From NCBI GenBank assembly GCA_030789695.1, contig CM061142.1, positions 357,901,486 to 357,965,485 of the forward strand: a DNA stretch of 64,000 nt, given 5' to 3'. Below the pieces are notes generated by a model, which was not told the origin of the DNA, ran no database searches, and was given only the letters and a program-made list of their open reading frames with translations. The stretch comes from Scilla litardierei (Eukaryota; Streptophyta; Magnoliopsida; Asparagales; Asparagaceae). Each line of letters begins with the position of its first letter. Within the stretch, counting starts at the first letter, position 1. Below, in pieces: positions 1 through 12,658 of the stretch. Position numbers and translations under genes: made by a program.

Positions 1-3000
1 TGCCTATAATGCAATTGATTAAGCGGTTAGTCACACTGCCTTCTCTTTCAGATGCATGCAAAGGCACATTAGTATCAAGAATTTAAAGAATCAATAAGAA
101 TAGTCATTATTTGTGCATATTTTAATAACAGGTAAGATCCAAGAATTACACATTTTTGGATTTGCAATTTAAAAAATACATGTAATTGTTTTGCAAAGTC
201 AAAACATTCCATTTAACAAAGAAATCAAAGATATGTATAGAAGATGGAGAAGTTTATACCTGAGTACTTTAGTTTCTCTGGTGGCTAAAGCATTAGTGCC
301 CGAGAGTGACCAAGACTTTTTTCTTTCTTTCATGCAAACACAGCTCGATCCATGGCCATGTATCGGCTTCAGTTTATCTTAAAAATGAGAGATTAGTTTT
401 ATCAGAAGATTACACCAACAATAGAGATTAGGTGTAAAGAGTTTGAATTGGATTGCATTGCAAGTAAAAATGAGCACATACACAAATCACAAATCATAAA
501 TACTTTTTCCAACAATCTTTGTCACATAACAAAACTAAATACTTCTTCCAACAGAATTTTTGTCAAGAGTACTATTCTTCATGAATGAGCATGTATCAAG
601 TTAATTGAGTGATTACTATTCTTTTTTTGTCAGAATTACTATTCTTCATGAAATTTTCTTGTTCATTGAATATATGAATGATTATTAACTTTTTCTTTGT
701 AAATAAATGCCTCTAGACTTAAAATGCTATTCAAACTGGAAAAGAAAGCATCTCAAACTGGAAAAGAAAGAATATCAATATAACTTCACTGTTTTTAACT
801 TAAAACATCCAAGTTTGATATGTTAGAAATCACATTTAGAGTTTTGCATGTCAAATTGGAAGAGTTCCAAGACCTCAAAAAAGTATGAGTTCTCAAATAT
901 ACTGGGGATAAAATTGGAGAGTATATTAGGTTGATATTTTAACTTTTGTAGAATATTATATTTAAACTGAAAATATTTGAGACCTTTTCATTTTTTTAAA
1001 AAAAATTCATCCTAAAAAATTAATAATTTGTTCCAGGATAGATCAAGTTATTAATTTGTTCTAATTTTTTCCAGGACATCAAGTTAAAGGAAATCCTGAA
1101 ACTTAAAGTTTGATCAAGTTTCAAGACATTTAACAAACTAATTTTCTACATTATGTAACAAAACCCGATATTAATCGATACACATGCACATAATGAAGCA
1201 AATTCAAAAACACCCCAAATATATATATTGAGAAATTTGAGAGCAGTGATATAGAAATTTTCTCTATAAACTTAAAACACGTATACTATATAGGAATTTG
1301 ATATTTGAATATTTTTTGATATTTCAGGAATTGGATTTGAGAGATGAGAAACTGGAATTGGAAATCAATTTTGGGAATACCCCATACTTTGTTGTGTTCT
1401 TCAAAAAGATTCCAGTTCAAATACCCAATTGGTGCATATCAGTTTGAATAAGAGATGAGAAACTGGAATTAATTTCAGAGATGAGAAGCTATTTGAAGAA
1501 CACAACAAAGCTTGGATGAGAAATTGGAATTTGAACTCAAATAGCTATTTGAAAAAGTTCAATATCAATTGGAATTTGGTCCAATGTTATCTATATATAT
1601 CAGGCAATGGTCCAAAATGCACAATCAACTGATTGAATGCAAGAAGAGAGGTGAAGAACATGAGAAAATAAACTGATAATAACAGAAAATAAACTGAAAA
1701 CAAATTGAGAATTATAACCTGGTTGTTGCAAACGTAACAGAAGAGTGTGTCGCTTGGATTGTTGCAGACGAATTTCTCCAACTCTGAAGATGAGGGGTGA
1801 AGACGATGGGTGAAGTTGGACTTGCCATTGGGCCTCCCTGACTGCTTCACGGTGAGCAAAAGCACGACAGCTGCCATGGCATGCGTTCGATCACAATGAA
1901 GCAGATCAGGGAGGCCTAATGAAAACTCAAATGAGATCGAGGAAACCCTAACCCAAAGTTACCAATCTGCTTCCGAGATGCTAGAGTTAGAACTCATGCT
2001 ACTGTTACCGATCGAAAAACATTAAACCTGAAGGAAATAAAAGCAACCAGAGTATATGCAAGCAGATCAAATTGGAAGTTTATAAATTGCAGTGCAACTG
2101 AGTATATGCAATCACAAATATTAACTGAATAGGACATCCTGTATTCCAACTTAGTATATGCAGTTCCAACCTGAGTATATGCAGATAATTTATACTCATT
2201 ACTGAAATCATGTATTAACTCAATATGAAATATTTTAACTCAATATGCAGTACAACTTCAGTGTCTAGTTTTAAGAAATATGTATATGTCTAGTTTGTTG
2301 GATGATGTTATTGCAGATGTAAACAATGTTGGGATTTGGACATGTGCTTTGTTGGATTCTTTTAAAAAGGACATTAAGAATAATAACATGTAGTTTTACC
2401 AAGAACAAAAAAAACTATATTCCCAAGAACTCCCATTCTCCAAGAACTCCACTATGAATATCAACTCTACTAATAAAGAAAAAATTGATTTCGACATGAA
2501 CTCTTGGAATAAAGAAAATCACAAATTGGACTCATTTCCATATCAACAGAAATTGCATATTGTATCAAAATGAATTTACACCCAGAAGAACACAAATTGA
2601 ACTCATTTATACAGAGAATTTATCAAAATGGCATTCAAAAGATTTCAGAAAAGATTTCAGAGAGGCAGAGTCAACACAAATTAGCATTCAACACAAATAG
2701 AAGTTGGCATTCAAATAAAATGCACAGGAACTGAAATCAAATGAAATTCTTGACATGATGCATATCCTGTCAAATTTCTCTGATATGCAATCCAGGTCCA
2801 AATGCATATCCAATTCGAAATGTAAATCCTGTCCAAAAATAGCAGAGCAAAATTTTTTTGCAATATACTCAGGTGACATGGGCTAAGCAAGAGTTTAATC
2901 ACAATATTTATTTCATGAATTTCTTTTTTAATTTCCCCAACATTACACCATCAAAGCAACATTTTGTGACCTCAATAAATTAAAAGTTAAAAATAAAAAT

Positions 3001-3540
3001 AAACAATATCCCTCTTTTCTCCTAGGAACAGAAAAGGCTAATTAATGTATTATTGAAGTGGGTTGCATCGTTACTCGTCCCCCTTTCCCTTGTGAAATAG
3101 GAAGTCCATTGCGATTAATGATCTTGATCATATTCATGGCATTATACATAGTTTAATTTTTCTGTATAAGTCCACTGCGATTAATAACTAATTATTTTTC
3201 TGTATAAATCTGAGTCTATCAAAAAATTTGAACTTAAATGGTGCTCTAAAAGGTATCTAAGCCTTAAACACAAATTTTCACAAACCATATAGTGTATATA
3301 ACCCCTCTAGGTATCTAAGCCTCAATTCCAATGATAGATTCCAGTAACAAAAGAATGCAATGCTACAAATACTGATTCAAGATCCAACCAAGTTAAATAA
3401 ATGAGACTTCTACAGAGGATTCGGCATGGATTTGCTCAAGCTGAGCCATCCTTTCCTATCAACCAACAAATTTACAACTTCAAAAAATAAACGTAAACTA
3501 AAAAATAAGATTTTTTTCTCCTTTTGTATGTAAGTTTCAA
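1..3540. other. AT-rich sequence without recognisable gene
   Basis: No open reading frame with family resemblance, RNA gene or LTR boundary was recognised here. The sequence is AT-rich and contains scattered short repeats of the phrase 'gagatgagaaactggaatt' near 1340-1530. One minus-strand ORF (1712-1877) ends at a plausible splice donor (CAG|GTTATA) and has a Cys-containing tail, so it could be a relic exon, but nothing supports it beyond that. Confidence 0.5.
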
Positions 3541-3673
3541 GGAAAAAGAGCGAACCCTTTCAGTTCTTTAGATCTTCTTCTTCTCGAGTGACTTCTCCTT
3601 CTCGATTCCATCTCCAATTTCCAAATCTTCCGCTTCTTCCCTTTCCTTCTCCAGATCTAGGGTAAACGTGAGG

Positions 3674-3823
3674 GTGGCTGCGGGGCGAGGGGCGAGGGGC
3701 TGAGGGGCTGAGGGGTTGAGGGGCGAGGGGCGCTGGGCTGAGGGGCGAGGGGCGAGGGGCGAGGGGCTGAGGGGCGAGGGGCGAGGGGCTGAGGTGGCTG
3801 CGGGGCGAGGGGCGAGAGGATGA
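3674..3823. repeat. G-rich minisatellite, quadruplex-prone
   Basis: About 150 bp are built from GAGGGGC and GAGGGGCT words, with runs of four G spaced by two to five bases on the plus strand. The phrase GTGGCTGCGGGGCGAGGGG occurs at both ends (3674 and 3794), so a roughly 120-bp block has been copied. Such spacing fits the usual rule for intramolecular G-quadruplexes. The Pro/Ser-rich ORFs read from the minus strand are by-products of the repeat. Confidence 0.85.
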
Positions 3824-3884
3824 GGGCTGATTTGGGAGTTTTTTTTCAAAAATTTTATAAAGCCCCCCACCCCAAACGTATGTT

Positions 3885-4015
3885 ACCCAAAAATTTTGTT
3901 TCCCCCCAAAAATTTTGTTTCCCCCCAAAAAATTCAAACTCAATTTCTCTTAACTTATCCAATTTCTCTTATCTTATCCAATTTCTCTTATCTTATCCAA
4001 TTTCTCTTAACAACA
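3885..4015. repeat. Two short tandem repeats
   Basis: Two to three copies of a C-run followed by AAAAATTTTGTTT lie at about 3885-3930. They are followed by about four copies of a 19-bp unit, CAATTTCTCTTATCTTATC, to about 4010. They are directly visible and noncoding. Confidence 0.85.
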
Positions 4016-4089
4016 TCCCTCATATATACCCAATTTCTCATCTCTTATCAAAAACTCTTATCCAAAAACCCATGATAACATCCCTGTTT

Positions 4090-5815
4090 TATAATATATA
4101 TATATATATATATATGCATGTCTCTATTTGTGTGAATATGTGTGAATATGTGTATTTGTTATGTATGGGAATTTGAAGAGATATATGTCGTAGGTATACT
4201 TGTATTTAGTATGTGTACCTGTATTCGAATGACTTGATAGTTGCATGTATCCTTGATAGTCATAGTGAACTATAGATATGTGTGGGTGTATATCCTAGGT
4301 TGGTGAATACATGAGTATATCTATATTTGTGTGTTGTAGATATATGTTTCTTATGTAAGTGGTGCCTAGTTGTGTGTTGTAGATACATGTGTCTTTATGT
4401 GTATGTGTGTGCGTGTGTGTATGTGTGTTATGTGACATAATTACTCGAGTATGTATACAGGTGTATGTATATGTATGTGATGTGTATGTGTGTGTATTGT
4501 AGATGGATGGATATATGTGTGTGCAAATATGTATATGTGTAGCGTCTATATTAAGGGTAGGTGTCTATTATTTGGAAGAAGGTATGTGTCGGAATGTGCA
4601 TGTATATGGAATATGACTAGATCGTTTGAAGAATATCTGTATAGTGTATGTAAGTGTTGAATGTTTGTATGTAGTGAATGTGTATGTTTAGTACTAGTTG
4701 GATGTCGTAGTGTATAAGTAGTGTGTGTATAATGGAATCATGTGTTTGCATATATGTAGAGATGTGGTTAGGAACATATATGTTACATGTGGACATACTA
4801 CATTGGGTCATTTGTGGATATGTGGGTATGTGTATATGTTATATAAGTTAGTATACGTAGTTGTATGGATGGCTGGCTATAAGGTGGTTGTACCGAGTAT
4901 ATGTGAATATGTGTGTATGGCTCTTTGGATATATACCCATGGATCTGGTTGTAGTTCTACTTAGATACGTATATGTGGTTGATTTAAGGTCTGTGTGTAT
5001 ATATATGGATATGTGAAGTAAAATATATCTATATGTGTATGTTTGTACGTATATGTCTTGATATTTGTGATTGTGTATGTGTGTGCATATGTCTATGCAA
5101 TGTATGTAGTAGTTGCATAGAGGGTTATTGTATGCGTGGGGTGTAATTGGCTATATGAAGTGGCGTGTCTATATCTTGGTGTGTATGACGTGCTTTATGT
5201 TTTGGGTGTAGTTATGGTATATACAAATGTATTGTATTGGATTGATGTTTAGTGCTACATATATGATAGGGATTGGTTGAATATTTATTGTATGTAACCA
5301 TCTTTGTGTGGGAATATGTGTAATTGTTTATAGTAGGGATTAGGATGTTTAATGGTAGTAGCCTTTTGATGTGAAGTGTATTTGTATTATGTAGTGCACT
5401 TCTAATGTGAACGTATGTTCAATTGTAAGATATAGATGGATGGTGTTAATGTATGATGGTATACAGTTATATAATTAGATATAGATGTATGGTGTTGATA
5501 TATTTGTATGGATATGTTGTTGTATATTTATCGTGGTGTATGTGAACTTTATATTGTATTACCAAAAAATTCGATGTGTTTCCTCGTAATGGTGTATTGC
5601 ATATATTTATATCATGTATACATATGTCTATCTAAATACGTGAAGTACTTGTGTGGAAATATGATATATGAATACTTGACTGTATATGCATCTCTTTTGG
5701 GAGTATTGTATGTGTATATTTTCCTTAGTAGTGTATGTGTATGAATAAGTGATACATATAGCAATGTGTGGGTATATTAGAAGTATGTGTAGTGTTGTTT
5801 GTATTTCATGGGTGG
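4090..5815. repeat. C-poor degenerate TG/TA tract
   Basis: About 1.7 kb consist mainly of TGTGTATATG-like words with very few C on the plus strand. The tract starts at a (TA)n run near 4093. There is no fixed period, so it looks like a decayed dinucleotide expansion rather than a satellite. Alternating purine-pyrimidine DNA of this kind is prone to Z-DNA and slippage. ORFs in it are Tyr/Val/Cys-rich artefacts. Confidence 0.7.
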
Positions 5816-5902
5816 GATGACCCTTAAATCTATTCAGCAATCGGTTAGACCCTTAACTTTGGAAAATTCCGAGGGCGGACTTTGTTTTTAAGGTGGGTAG
5901 AA

Positions 5903-8201
5903 TGTAATACAATGTTTCTGCATGTACGAGTATAATGTACGTATTTTTGGATATATTTGTACGTATTAAATTTGGGATATTTTCTAGAATTTTTCTTCAA
6001 TTTTCATGATTTCAAATTATTTTTACATAATTTAAAACATCTTTTTATTAGTAATGGGTTAGTATTTGGATGGAATACTAGTATTTGGGAGGGTATATTG
6101 TATTAAAATATGTATTCACATTAGAAAATAAAAATCCTAGAAAATCCCAACGAAGACACATAAGCCCTTAAGTATCATCTTCTCCCAAATCCCCTCCTAA
6201 CCCTAGACACTTGTCAACATGATAGAAAGAGAGAGGTGATAATGAGGATTAGAGAAGGATTAAAAGAGAGAGAAATTAGGGGAAAAGGAAGAAAAAAGGA
6301 AAAGAAATTGGAAACCTCTCCCTCTGTCTGCTCATAGCCTCATGCAAGGAACCCAGCCAACACCCTTTTGTTTCATTTCCCTTCATGGAAACCAAACATC
6401 GTCACCCAGTTTGAACCATCATATTGAAGGAGGAGAGCTTTCAGTGGGTCTTCAAGGAGAATAAGGGCCAATCTATTGAAGGACTTGCAGATGTAGGATT
6501 CTTAACTAAATTAGTTAGCGTTTAGTTCCAGAATGGTATAGGAATTAGTTTTAAATTCTGTAGAAATCGATAGTTTATGACATGACACGGTCGTGTCGTG
6601 GTCGTTTCACAGAAGACACATCCATGTCTCAATTGTGTTTTTGACCGTGTTGTATTTCTAGTCCCACACTATCATGTCGACATAGACACGATCGTGTGGC
6701 ACTCGCGTATTCTTTAATTTATGATGATCGACGTTGTAGTTTTTCCACTGGTCGACACAGCTGTGTGGATCATGGAAAAGACCGTGTCGAATTTAGTTTC
6801 GACTTAGTCGTAGTTTTCCTACACATGGTCGTGTGGTCTACCAAACGATCGTGTGAGTACGTCTTCTGAACCTTTTTTATGTTGAACTGCACACGGTCGT
6901 GTGGAGTCCCCAGATGACCATGTGGTTGATTTTTTGAGCCTTTAACTATGTTGCTTCACACAACCGTGTGAGATACCAAATCACCGTGTGGGTTAGATTT
7001 TTCAACCTGGCTGTAGATTGACAAGTTCTGTTTTGTTGCTATGTCTCATACAAGCATGTTATACTTAATGAAATGTAAATTCCATGTTAATGTGGTACTC
7101 ATGTGGTAATCATGCTCTGAAATTACAAACTATGAAATTCATGTTTAAGAGTTTATGCATGAGAACACCTTGATATTGCTCATTATGTTACACTTATGTT
7201 TCATAAGCAAGAAAAAGATCTTCATGTTACTTTATATGTGGAACTTCATGTGGAATTGGGCCACGAAAGAAAGTTGTAATTGGAATGAATAAATAAAGAA
7301 AATGAGAAATTCATGTGACAATGAGGAAAGTGATTGGAAATGTGTATGTGGTAAATGAGACTGCTGAAATGAAAAACCAGATGAAATGACATAATAACTG
7401 CGAGTGAGAGATGGTTAATAATTGTCTAGAATTATCGGTCCATTCGAAATGGGTGAGATTCCATATGCGGGTTGGGATAAACACATGTAAATTGTAGGAG
7501 TGAAGGAGTGGACAGTCTCATTCGCACTCCCGACAGCCGGCATGGTGAGTGGGCAGGGTTAGAGAGGCACATGGGTGTACTTGTGATGCACCAAGATGTA
7601 TAGGAGTAACACCATCTCACTCCCAAAATGGGAGAGATACGAGAGGCCCTTATATTCTCGTGTGACTGATAGGAGTAACACTGTGTTCACCCACCTTGGG
7701 TGAAGTCTAGCTCCTTAGCATCCTACAGTTTACACAGGTTTCCAAAATTTAATTAAATACAAACCTCTAACTTAATGTCATTATAATGCAAAAGTTTTTA
7801 TTTATTACATTCTGCTTTACTTTCTCAGTACCAGCATGATATGCCAAGTTTTATTTTTATGCATTAAATCTGTGGACAAATGTAATTTTAGTAGACCGAC
7901 CTTTTAGTTAGAGTAGACCGGTTCTGAAACTGGACCCTACCTAGTTTAGTTAGGTTTTCCTACTGGGTCACGTGTTGACGTGTCTCATTTACTTTTTCAG
8001 GGATATGAGACGGACAGTCAGCGCAGGCAGAGCAGGACATGACTCAGGAGTTCACTCTGAGTTTGAGGTAGAAGCAGAGCCCAACACGGGCGATCTTGTT
8101 CAGATTGACTTCCCTGGGGTAGACTAGGGAGTGGGTTGTACAGTGTATGTGGACACCTTTTGCCTTTCTTTTGTGGGTTGGGAGTTCTTTTTTGTTATTC
8201 C
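5903..8201 (+). mobile_element. Chromovirus-like Ty3 3' LTR (truncated)
   Basis: A purine tract (AAGGTGGGTAGAA, 5890-5902) is followed immediately by TGTAATAC, the usual junction between the end of plant Ty3/gypsy chromovirus pol and its 3' LTR. The 45 bases upstream resemble the degraded end of such a pol (a phrase like TTCCGAGGGCGGACTTTG), but the coding part itself is lost in the TG-rich tract. The LTR body contains an array of dyads of the type CACACGGTCGTGTGG at 6574-7010. Its right end is cut by a family X LTR at 8202, so no terminal CA or target duplication can be shown. Lineage is inferred from the PPT/LTR junction only. Confidence 0.55.
6574..7010. repeat. Array of CACACGGTCGTGTGG-type palindromes
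   Basis: At least seven imperfect dyads occur at about 40-110 bp spacing, for example near 6578, 6688, 6755, 6822, 6891 and 6958. Their centres read ACGGTCGT, ACGATCGT, CAGCTG, ATGGTCGT and ACAACCGT. They lie inside the LTR remnant and do not code for protein. Their position resembles that of the palindrome arrays in the other LTR families of this window. Confidence 0.75.
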
Positions 8202-8925
8202 TGTAAAGACCGTTGATATGGCTATTTCAATACTAAACAGCGGAAATGATTAGTATTGTCAACAACTAGGAAATATACAAAGTAACTTGTATATTCTTTT
8301 AAATATAAATAACTTGCAGTGAAAGAATCAACACAATTAATGAAACAAAACAAATAAGCAAACCAACCAAGCAATCATACACACCTAGAATTTATCCTAG
8401 TTCGAATCCTTGTGATCCTACTTCCAGTCCTCTACCCCGTAGAGATTTTCAATCCACTATAATACTTTTCCCGCAAGCAACAACGTACAAAAATAGCAAC
8501 ATTCTCCGTGTCCAAAACGTTGTACAATCTCTATACCAAGAGATTTAACTTACAAAGTAAAGAATGAAACAACACCTAAAGACTTGATGTGAATTTCAAA
8601 TGGAATTCAAAGGAAAGGTGTAAATAAAAGTACAAGGTTTCTTGATTTTGAATGGAAGAAAACACTCTTGAAAATTTCAGTTTTCAAATGAAGAAATTAT
8701 CATAAATTTTCTTCTCCAAATGAAATCAATGGCAGAACTTTCCCTTGAAGAAGATAGAGTTTAAGTTCTAAAGAAGAAAGTTGGAAAAATGAAGTGAAAG
8801 TAAGAAATGGTTGTACTCATTTATTTATATATCTGAAAGGAAGTTATAACGGTCATATTCCAACAGTCAAAAACCGTCTCCAACAGATATAACAAACCAG
8901 TTGCAAAAAAGGTCAAAAACGGAAT
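8202..8925 (-). mobile_element. Family X copia LTR, partial
   Basis: From TGTAAAGACCGTTGATATGG onward this matches the LTRs at 28442, 29757 and 56887 (same order of motifs, including the stretch near 'GGATCC/TCGTGATCCTA'). It stops at GGTCAAAAACGGAATT, where the Athila-type element A begins (8926). The missing distal 450 bp would lie beyond A, outside the visible part. Strand is assigned by analogy with the copy at 28442, which has a primer-binding site on the minus strand. Confidence 0.8.
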
Positions 8926-9854
8926 TGATATTCCATATTTTATCTACATGTTTACACGTCAAAATGATCGCTTGAATCCCGATTTTATACGCTTTAATTT
9001 CGATAATTGGAACTATTTGACTTCGAAAGTGTTTTGATGTATTTCAGAGAATATCGAGCGATTTGGAGCATATTGGAGAGGAGGACATGATCGTCGACGT
9101 CGTAGCATCAATAGCGTCATATCTGAGGAGCTTATGTTGCTGGAGGGGAGCAATGAAGGAGAGAAGAAGGGAAGAGAAGAGAGAAAGAGGAGAAGGAAGG
9201 GAAGAATTGAAGGAGAGCCCAAGAGCTCAAGGGGTGCTCGAGCGAGCAACTTGGCTTACTCGTAGCTAGCTATCAGAAAAGCCCAAAAATATGACTTCAA
9301 CTCTCTGGAATTTTAGCGTTTAATTTGCTTGGATGAGCGACCCAAGCTGCTCGGCCGAGCGGCCCAAGTCGCTCGGCCGAGCGGAGTATAAATGGCCAAC
9401 ATTACTGGAAACTGGATAGCCCTTCACTTTTTCCAATTCTGCTATCACCATGGATTTTACAGTATTTTTATCATATTTTTTTTCCCAATGATAGACTTCA
9501 TAATGGTTTCAACGCCACCAAGAACGTGCCAATTGGAGGTCGGATGAGCCCTAGGGAATTTCTACAAGTTGGCAAATCTGTGCTGGAATCTGTACTCGGG
9601 CAGACACGTGTCATAGCTCGGCCGAGTGACCTCCAGATGCCAGCCTGAGCTACCTGGGCAGAGAGCACGGGTCTAACTCGATTTAGGGTTATTTTGGGGG
9701 TCTTTGGGGTATATATATATGTATATATATGTGTGTATATAAATATATAGGGCAATCTTCGGGTGCGAAAAACCCCGTGCGAAAGCCGTGCGAAAAGTTT
9801 TTTTTTATTTTGTTGAAATTTTTTTTTCAAAAATTATATATATATATATACATA

Positions 9855-9891
<37 letters not shown>

Positions 9892-10927
9892 ATGTATTTG
9901 TGCAGCCATTTGGGGACTATCTTCTCTTTGGTTAGGATAGATTGTTTCTAGGGTTTGGAGACTCTTTTGAGATGCTAGGCTACGCCATCGGCCCCCTCCA
10001 TGGTAAATTGTGTATTGGATCTTCAATAGCTAAGTATTTCTTGTTGAATCTCTTTTATTGTCTTTCTCATTTGATTTTTGTAGTTGAATCTTTCATTATT
10101 CTTCTTTTAGTTGTTTGTGATGTTGATTTCCATTGTTCTCACGTCTTTCCCTATGATTGAGTAGATCTATTGCTAGGATTAGGAAAGAACCCTAGGATTC
10201 TAGGGTTTGGATGATGGGTTAACCTTAGTTGAATGAATCTAGGGTTGCCCTATGGAGGTTTGAACAAGGGTTTTGGGGGATTGGCCTTAGGATCGGGGTA
10301 TCACGAAGGCGGCTCTGTATCCTGGGGAGAATCCCCACAAATCCAATTTGGGCTTAGCAGCCGTTCTCCGGGGCTCGTGATTACGAGAATGACGCGAGAG
10401 CCTGGGCGACCGCTAATCCCCAATCTGCTAGTCGGTGACTACGAGAACACGCCGATCGCTTGAACCAACCGTATGATAGCGTCACACTCTGTAGATCATG
10501 AAAGTGGATGCGGAACTGTGAGGCGGTACCAAGTGTCAAGCTTAATGCATGCATTCTTGTGCAAAGTTGACTGCGAGAGCACGGCTTCACATAGAGATGC
10601 GTTCGACGAGTAGGAATAATGAAAGTTAAGTACTCGTTCCCATCCTCGAATGTGAAACTCCTACCTGCATTCGTCGTTCGACGATGGGATCCTTGACCCG
10701 TTATCCAAACTAGAAAGCCTTGGCGAGGATTCTCGATACCCTAGTGATATTTTCCTCGATTGTTTCTCTGTGTTCTTTTTGTTTTCTTTTGGGTCTTGAT
10801 GTGCCTTGCCAAGTGACACTCTCACATTCCACTTCCATCGCCATTACGAAATTCCTTTGTAATCCATCTCCACCCAATAAGATATCGAAGCTTAACCCAG
10901 CCTAGGATCGATAGGTAGTGTGACAAC
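8926..10927 (+). mobile_element. Athila-type element A, 5' LTR (first part)
   Basis: The start TGATATTCCATATTTTATC corresponds to TGATCACTCCTTATTTTAC of the LTRs at 23879 and 52841, followed in each by a similar AT-rich lead. Inside are CTCGGCCGAG palindromes (9351-9386 and 9616-9630), a TATA-rich run (about 9711-9735) and, near 10289-10460, hairpins with a repeated loop. The LTR is interrupted at 10927 by the SIRE-like element and resumes at 23022 to its CA end at 23125. A 5-bp ACAAC on both sides marks that insertion. It is more diverged from the other two Athila-type LTRs than those are from each other. Confidence 0.75.
10289..10460. promoter_or_regulatory. Hairpins with a common loop in LTR A
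   Basis: Two stem-loops share a loop of the form TGAYTACGAGAA-N-ACG but have different stems: CTCG/CGAG around 10374-10398 and TCGG/CCGA around 10432-10456. A third pair (AGGAT/ATCCT, 10289-10323) and a GGGGA/TCCCC hairpin (10324-10336) lie beside them. The region corresponds in position to the five-hairpin block of the other Athila-type LTRs, although the loop sequence is unrelated. Confidence 0.5.
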
Positions 10928-12644
10928 TGTAATGCCCTACGAAGCTACTGCACAAGTACTAGAGGGGGGTGAATAGTACTTTAAAATAATTAAGGGGATA
11001 ATTCCTAATTATCTTGCAAACTCAACCAATAATGCGGAAATGTAAATATTGACAACAAGGAAATGCAATCGCAAACAAATGAATTAACGGGTTCGGATCC
11101 ACCCAAGTCTCCCCGACTTGTTCCCGGTGATCCTACGTCCCAAACACCCGGATCCCCTCCGGATACTTGAGTTAGAATCCTCTAACTCAAATTTGCACTA
11201 TGAAATACTTGTAGAAAACCTCTACAAGATCAAATCATACACAAATGAAATTATGACTCCCACAAACCGGGATCACAAACAAACTCTCACAACCGAGAGT
11301 AAGTCACTTATAATGTCAAAGTAAATGAAATACGAACTTACCGACAAAATCATATGCCTTGAGTAAAACTTACGATTTAGGGCAAAACGGATTTTTGGGG
11401 AAGATGAAGGCACCAAACCCTAGCTCCAAGATGTAGATTAGCAATGGAGGGCTAGGAAGATGTTGGTGGCCTTGGATCAAGCTCTTGGCTTGAATGGCTC
11501 ACAATCAATGTGAATCTCTCTTTGGAAGTAAGAGTGGGAGAGAGATTCTTTGGAAATGAATGAGCTTTGAATGAGGATTAAATGCTTCTCTTTGATTCTC
11601 TAAAATTCAATAAATATCAGTCTTGAATGCTATGAAAGCAGCACTCCAAGTATATATAGGATAGAGGAAAGAGAGAGCAAAATTCGTGGCATTTAATGCT
11701 CTAACGGCTCTATTCTGAAGTAGACTAGTCGGTCAAAGAAGGATCACTGACCGACTAGTTCATCAACTAGTCGGTCGGTGAAACAACATGAACCGACTAA
11801 GAGGTGAACAGTGAATAGAGTTGTTCAGGGAATATAGAACTAGTCGGCCTAAGCCAACCGACTAGTTTCACAACTAGTCGGTCGGTGAGTGAACGTTGAC
11901 CGACTAACAGAAGAAATCAAAGAAGCTGAATTCAAATACAGCTAGTCGGTTTAAGAACAACTTCTGACCGACTAGTTTCTCAACTAGTCGGTCGATCGTT
12001 GTGCTTTGACCGACTAACCGTAAACAATAGCTCAGGCTCAAAAATAGAAGTTCAACTAGTCGGTCTAAGAAGGATTTCTAACCGACTAGTTTCACAACTA
12101 GTCGGTCGGTGAACCTTCTTGGACCGACTAACTGTAAACAGTAACTGAGCTAGAAATTAAGAAGGCATTCTAGTCGGTTCAAGAAGCTTTGCCGACCGAC
12201 TAGATCACCATCTAGTCGGTTGGTTCTTCTTCTTGAACCAACTAACATGCACAAAAATCCGTGAAATGAAGCGCGAAGCTTCGGGAAAGTTTCTATGGGC
12301 TTTTAATAAGATCCTAGCTCTAAGATAGGATCGTTATGAAGATTAAAATGTAAGACCTACTCAAGGCTTAACATTCTACGAAACGAAGCTAGAAGACTAT
12401 AAATAAAACTTGACGAACCGTCTTCAATCGCTTTGATTCGAATCTCTTGACATCAATAATGGTCCTTGAGCTTCAACGAAGCTTCAAGCATACGATTACG
12501 TGCTTTAAGAAGACTCGAGACGTCACTTTTGATGTTCGTAGAAGTTTGGCGACGATCTCCATAACTGCGCTCACAAAGAGTTAGTTCACTATATTTATGT
12601 TTGTTCATCATCCAAAACCAAATCCGGGGAATCAATACTCAACA
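10928..12644 (-). repeat. SIRE-like element, 3' LTR
   Basis: The 1717-bp LTR, read on the minus strand, starts TGTTGAGTATTGATTCC and ends GGGCATTACA. A TATA box (CCTATATATAC on the minus strand, 11650-11660) lies downstream of an array of ACTAGTCGGTC dyads (11722-12245), so that array sits in U3. The polypurine tract (AAAAAGGGGGAGAA on the minus strand, 12645-12658) adjoins it. Confidence 0.92.
11722..12245. repeat. ACTAGTCGGTC inverted-repeat modules (LTR copy 1)
   Basis: Five modules of about 100-120 bp each have the plan ACTAGTCGGTC, about 16 bases, GACCGACTAGT, 6-8 bases, ACTAGTCGGTCGGTGA, about 10 bases, ACCGACTAA. The intervening text differs between modules. The same block occurs in the other LTR at 22095-22617. 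Related modules occur at 15366-15645 and 31699-32070. Confidence 0.9.
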
Positions 12645-12658
12645 TTCTCCCCCTTTTT
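12645..12658 (-). other. Polypurine tract of SIRE-like element
   Basis: The plus strand reads TTCTCCCCCTTTTT directly against the LTR end, i.e. AAAAAGGGGGAGAA on the element's strand. This is the plus-strand primer site of the retrotransposon. Confidence 0.9.

Noticed and set aside
1587..1877. 96-codon minus-strand ORF as a host gene
   Set aside because: Only one exon-like segment with a possible splice donor; no second exon or recognisable domain, and the end of the ORF is AT-rich intron-like sequence.
3560..3943. Pro/Ser-rich ORFs of 100 and 127 codons
   Set aside because: They are read from the G-rich minisatellite and have no complexity outside it.
4617..5840. Several ORFs of 64-79 codons in the TG/TA tract
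   Set aside because: Low-complexity translation of a dinucleotide-derived repeat, open on both strands by composition.
6574..7010. CRISPR-like repeat array
   Set aside because: Repeats are palindromic and irregularly spaced, without uniform spacers, and the context is a plant LTR.
9498..10026. Overlapping ORFs around a (TA)n(TG)n run
   Set aside because: Microsatellite translation inside the LTR of element A; no coding signature.
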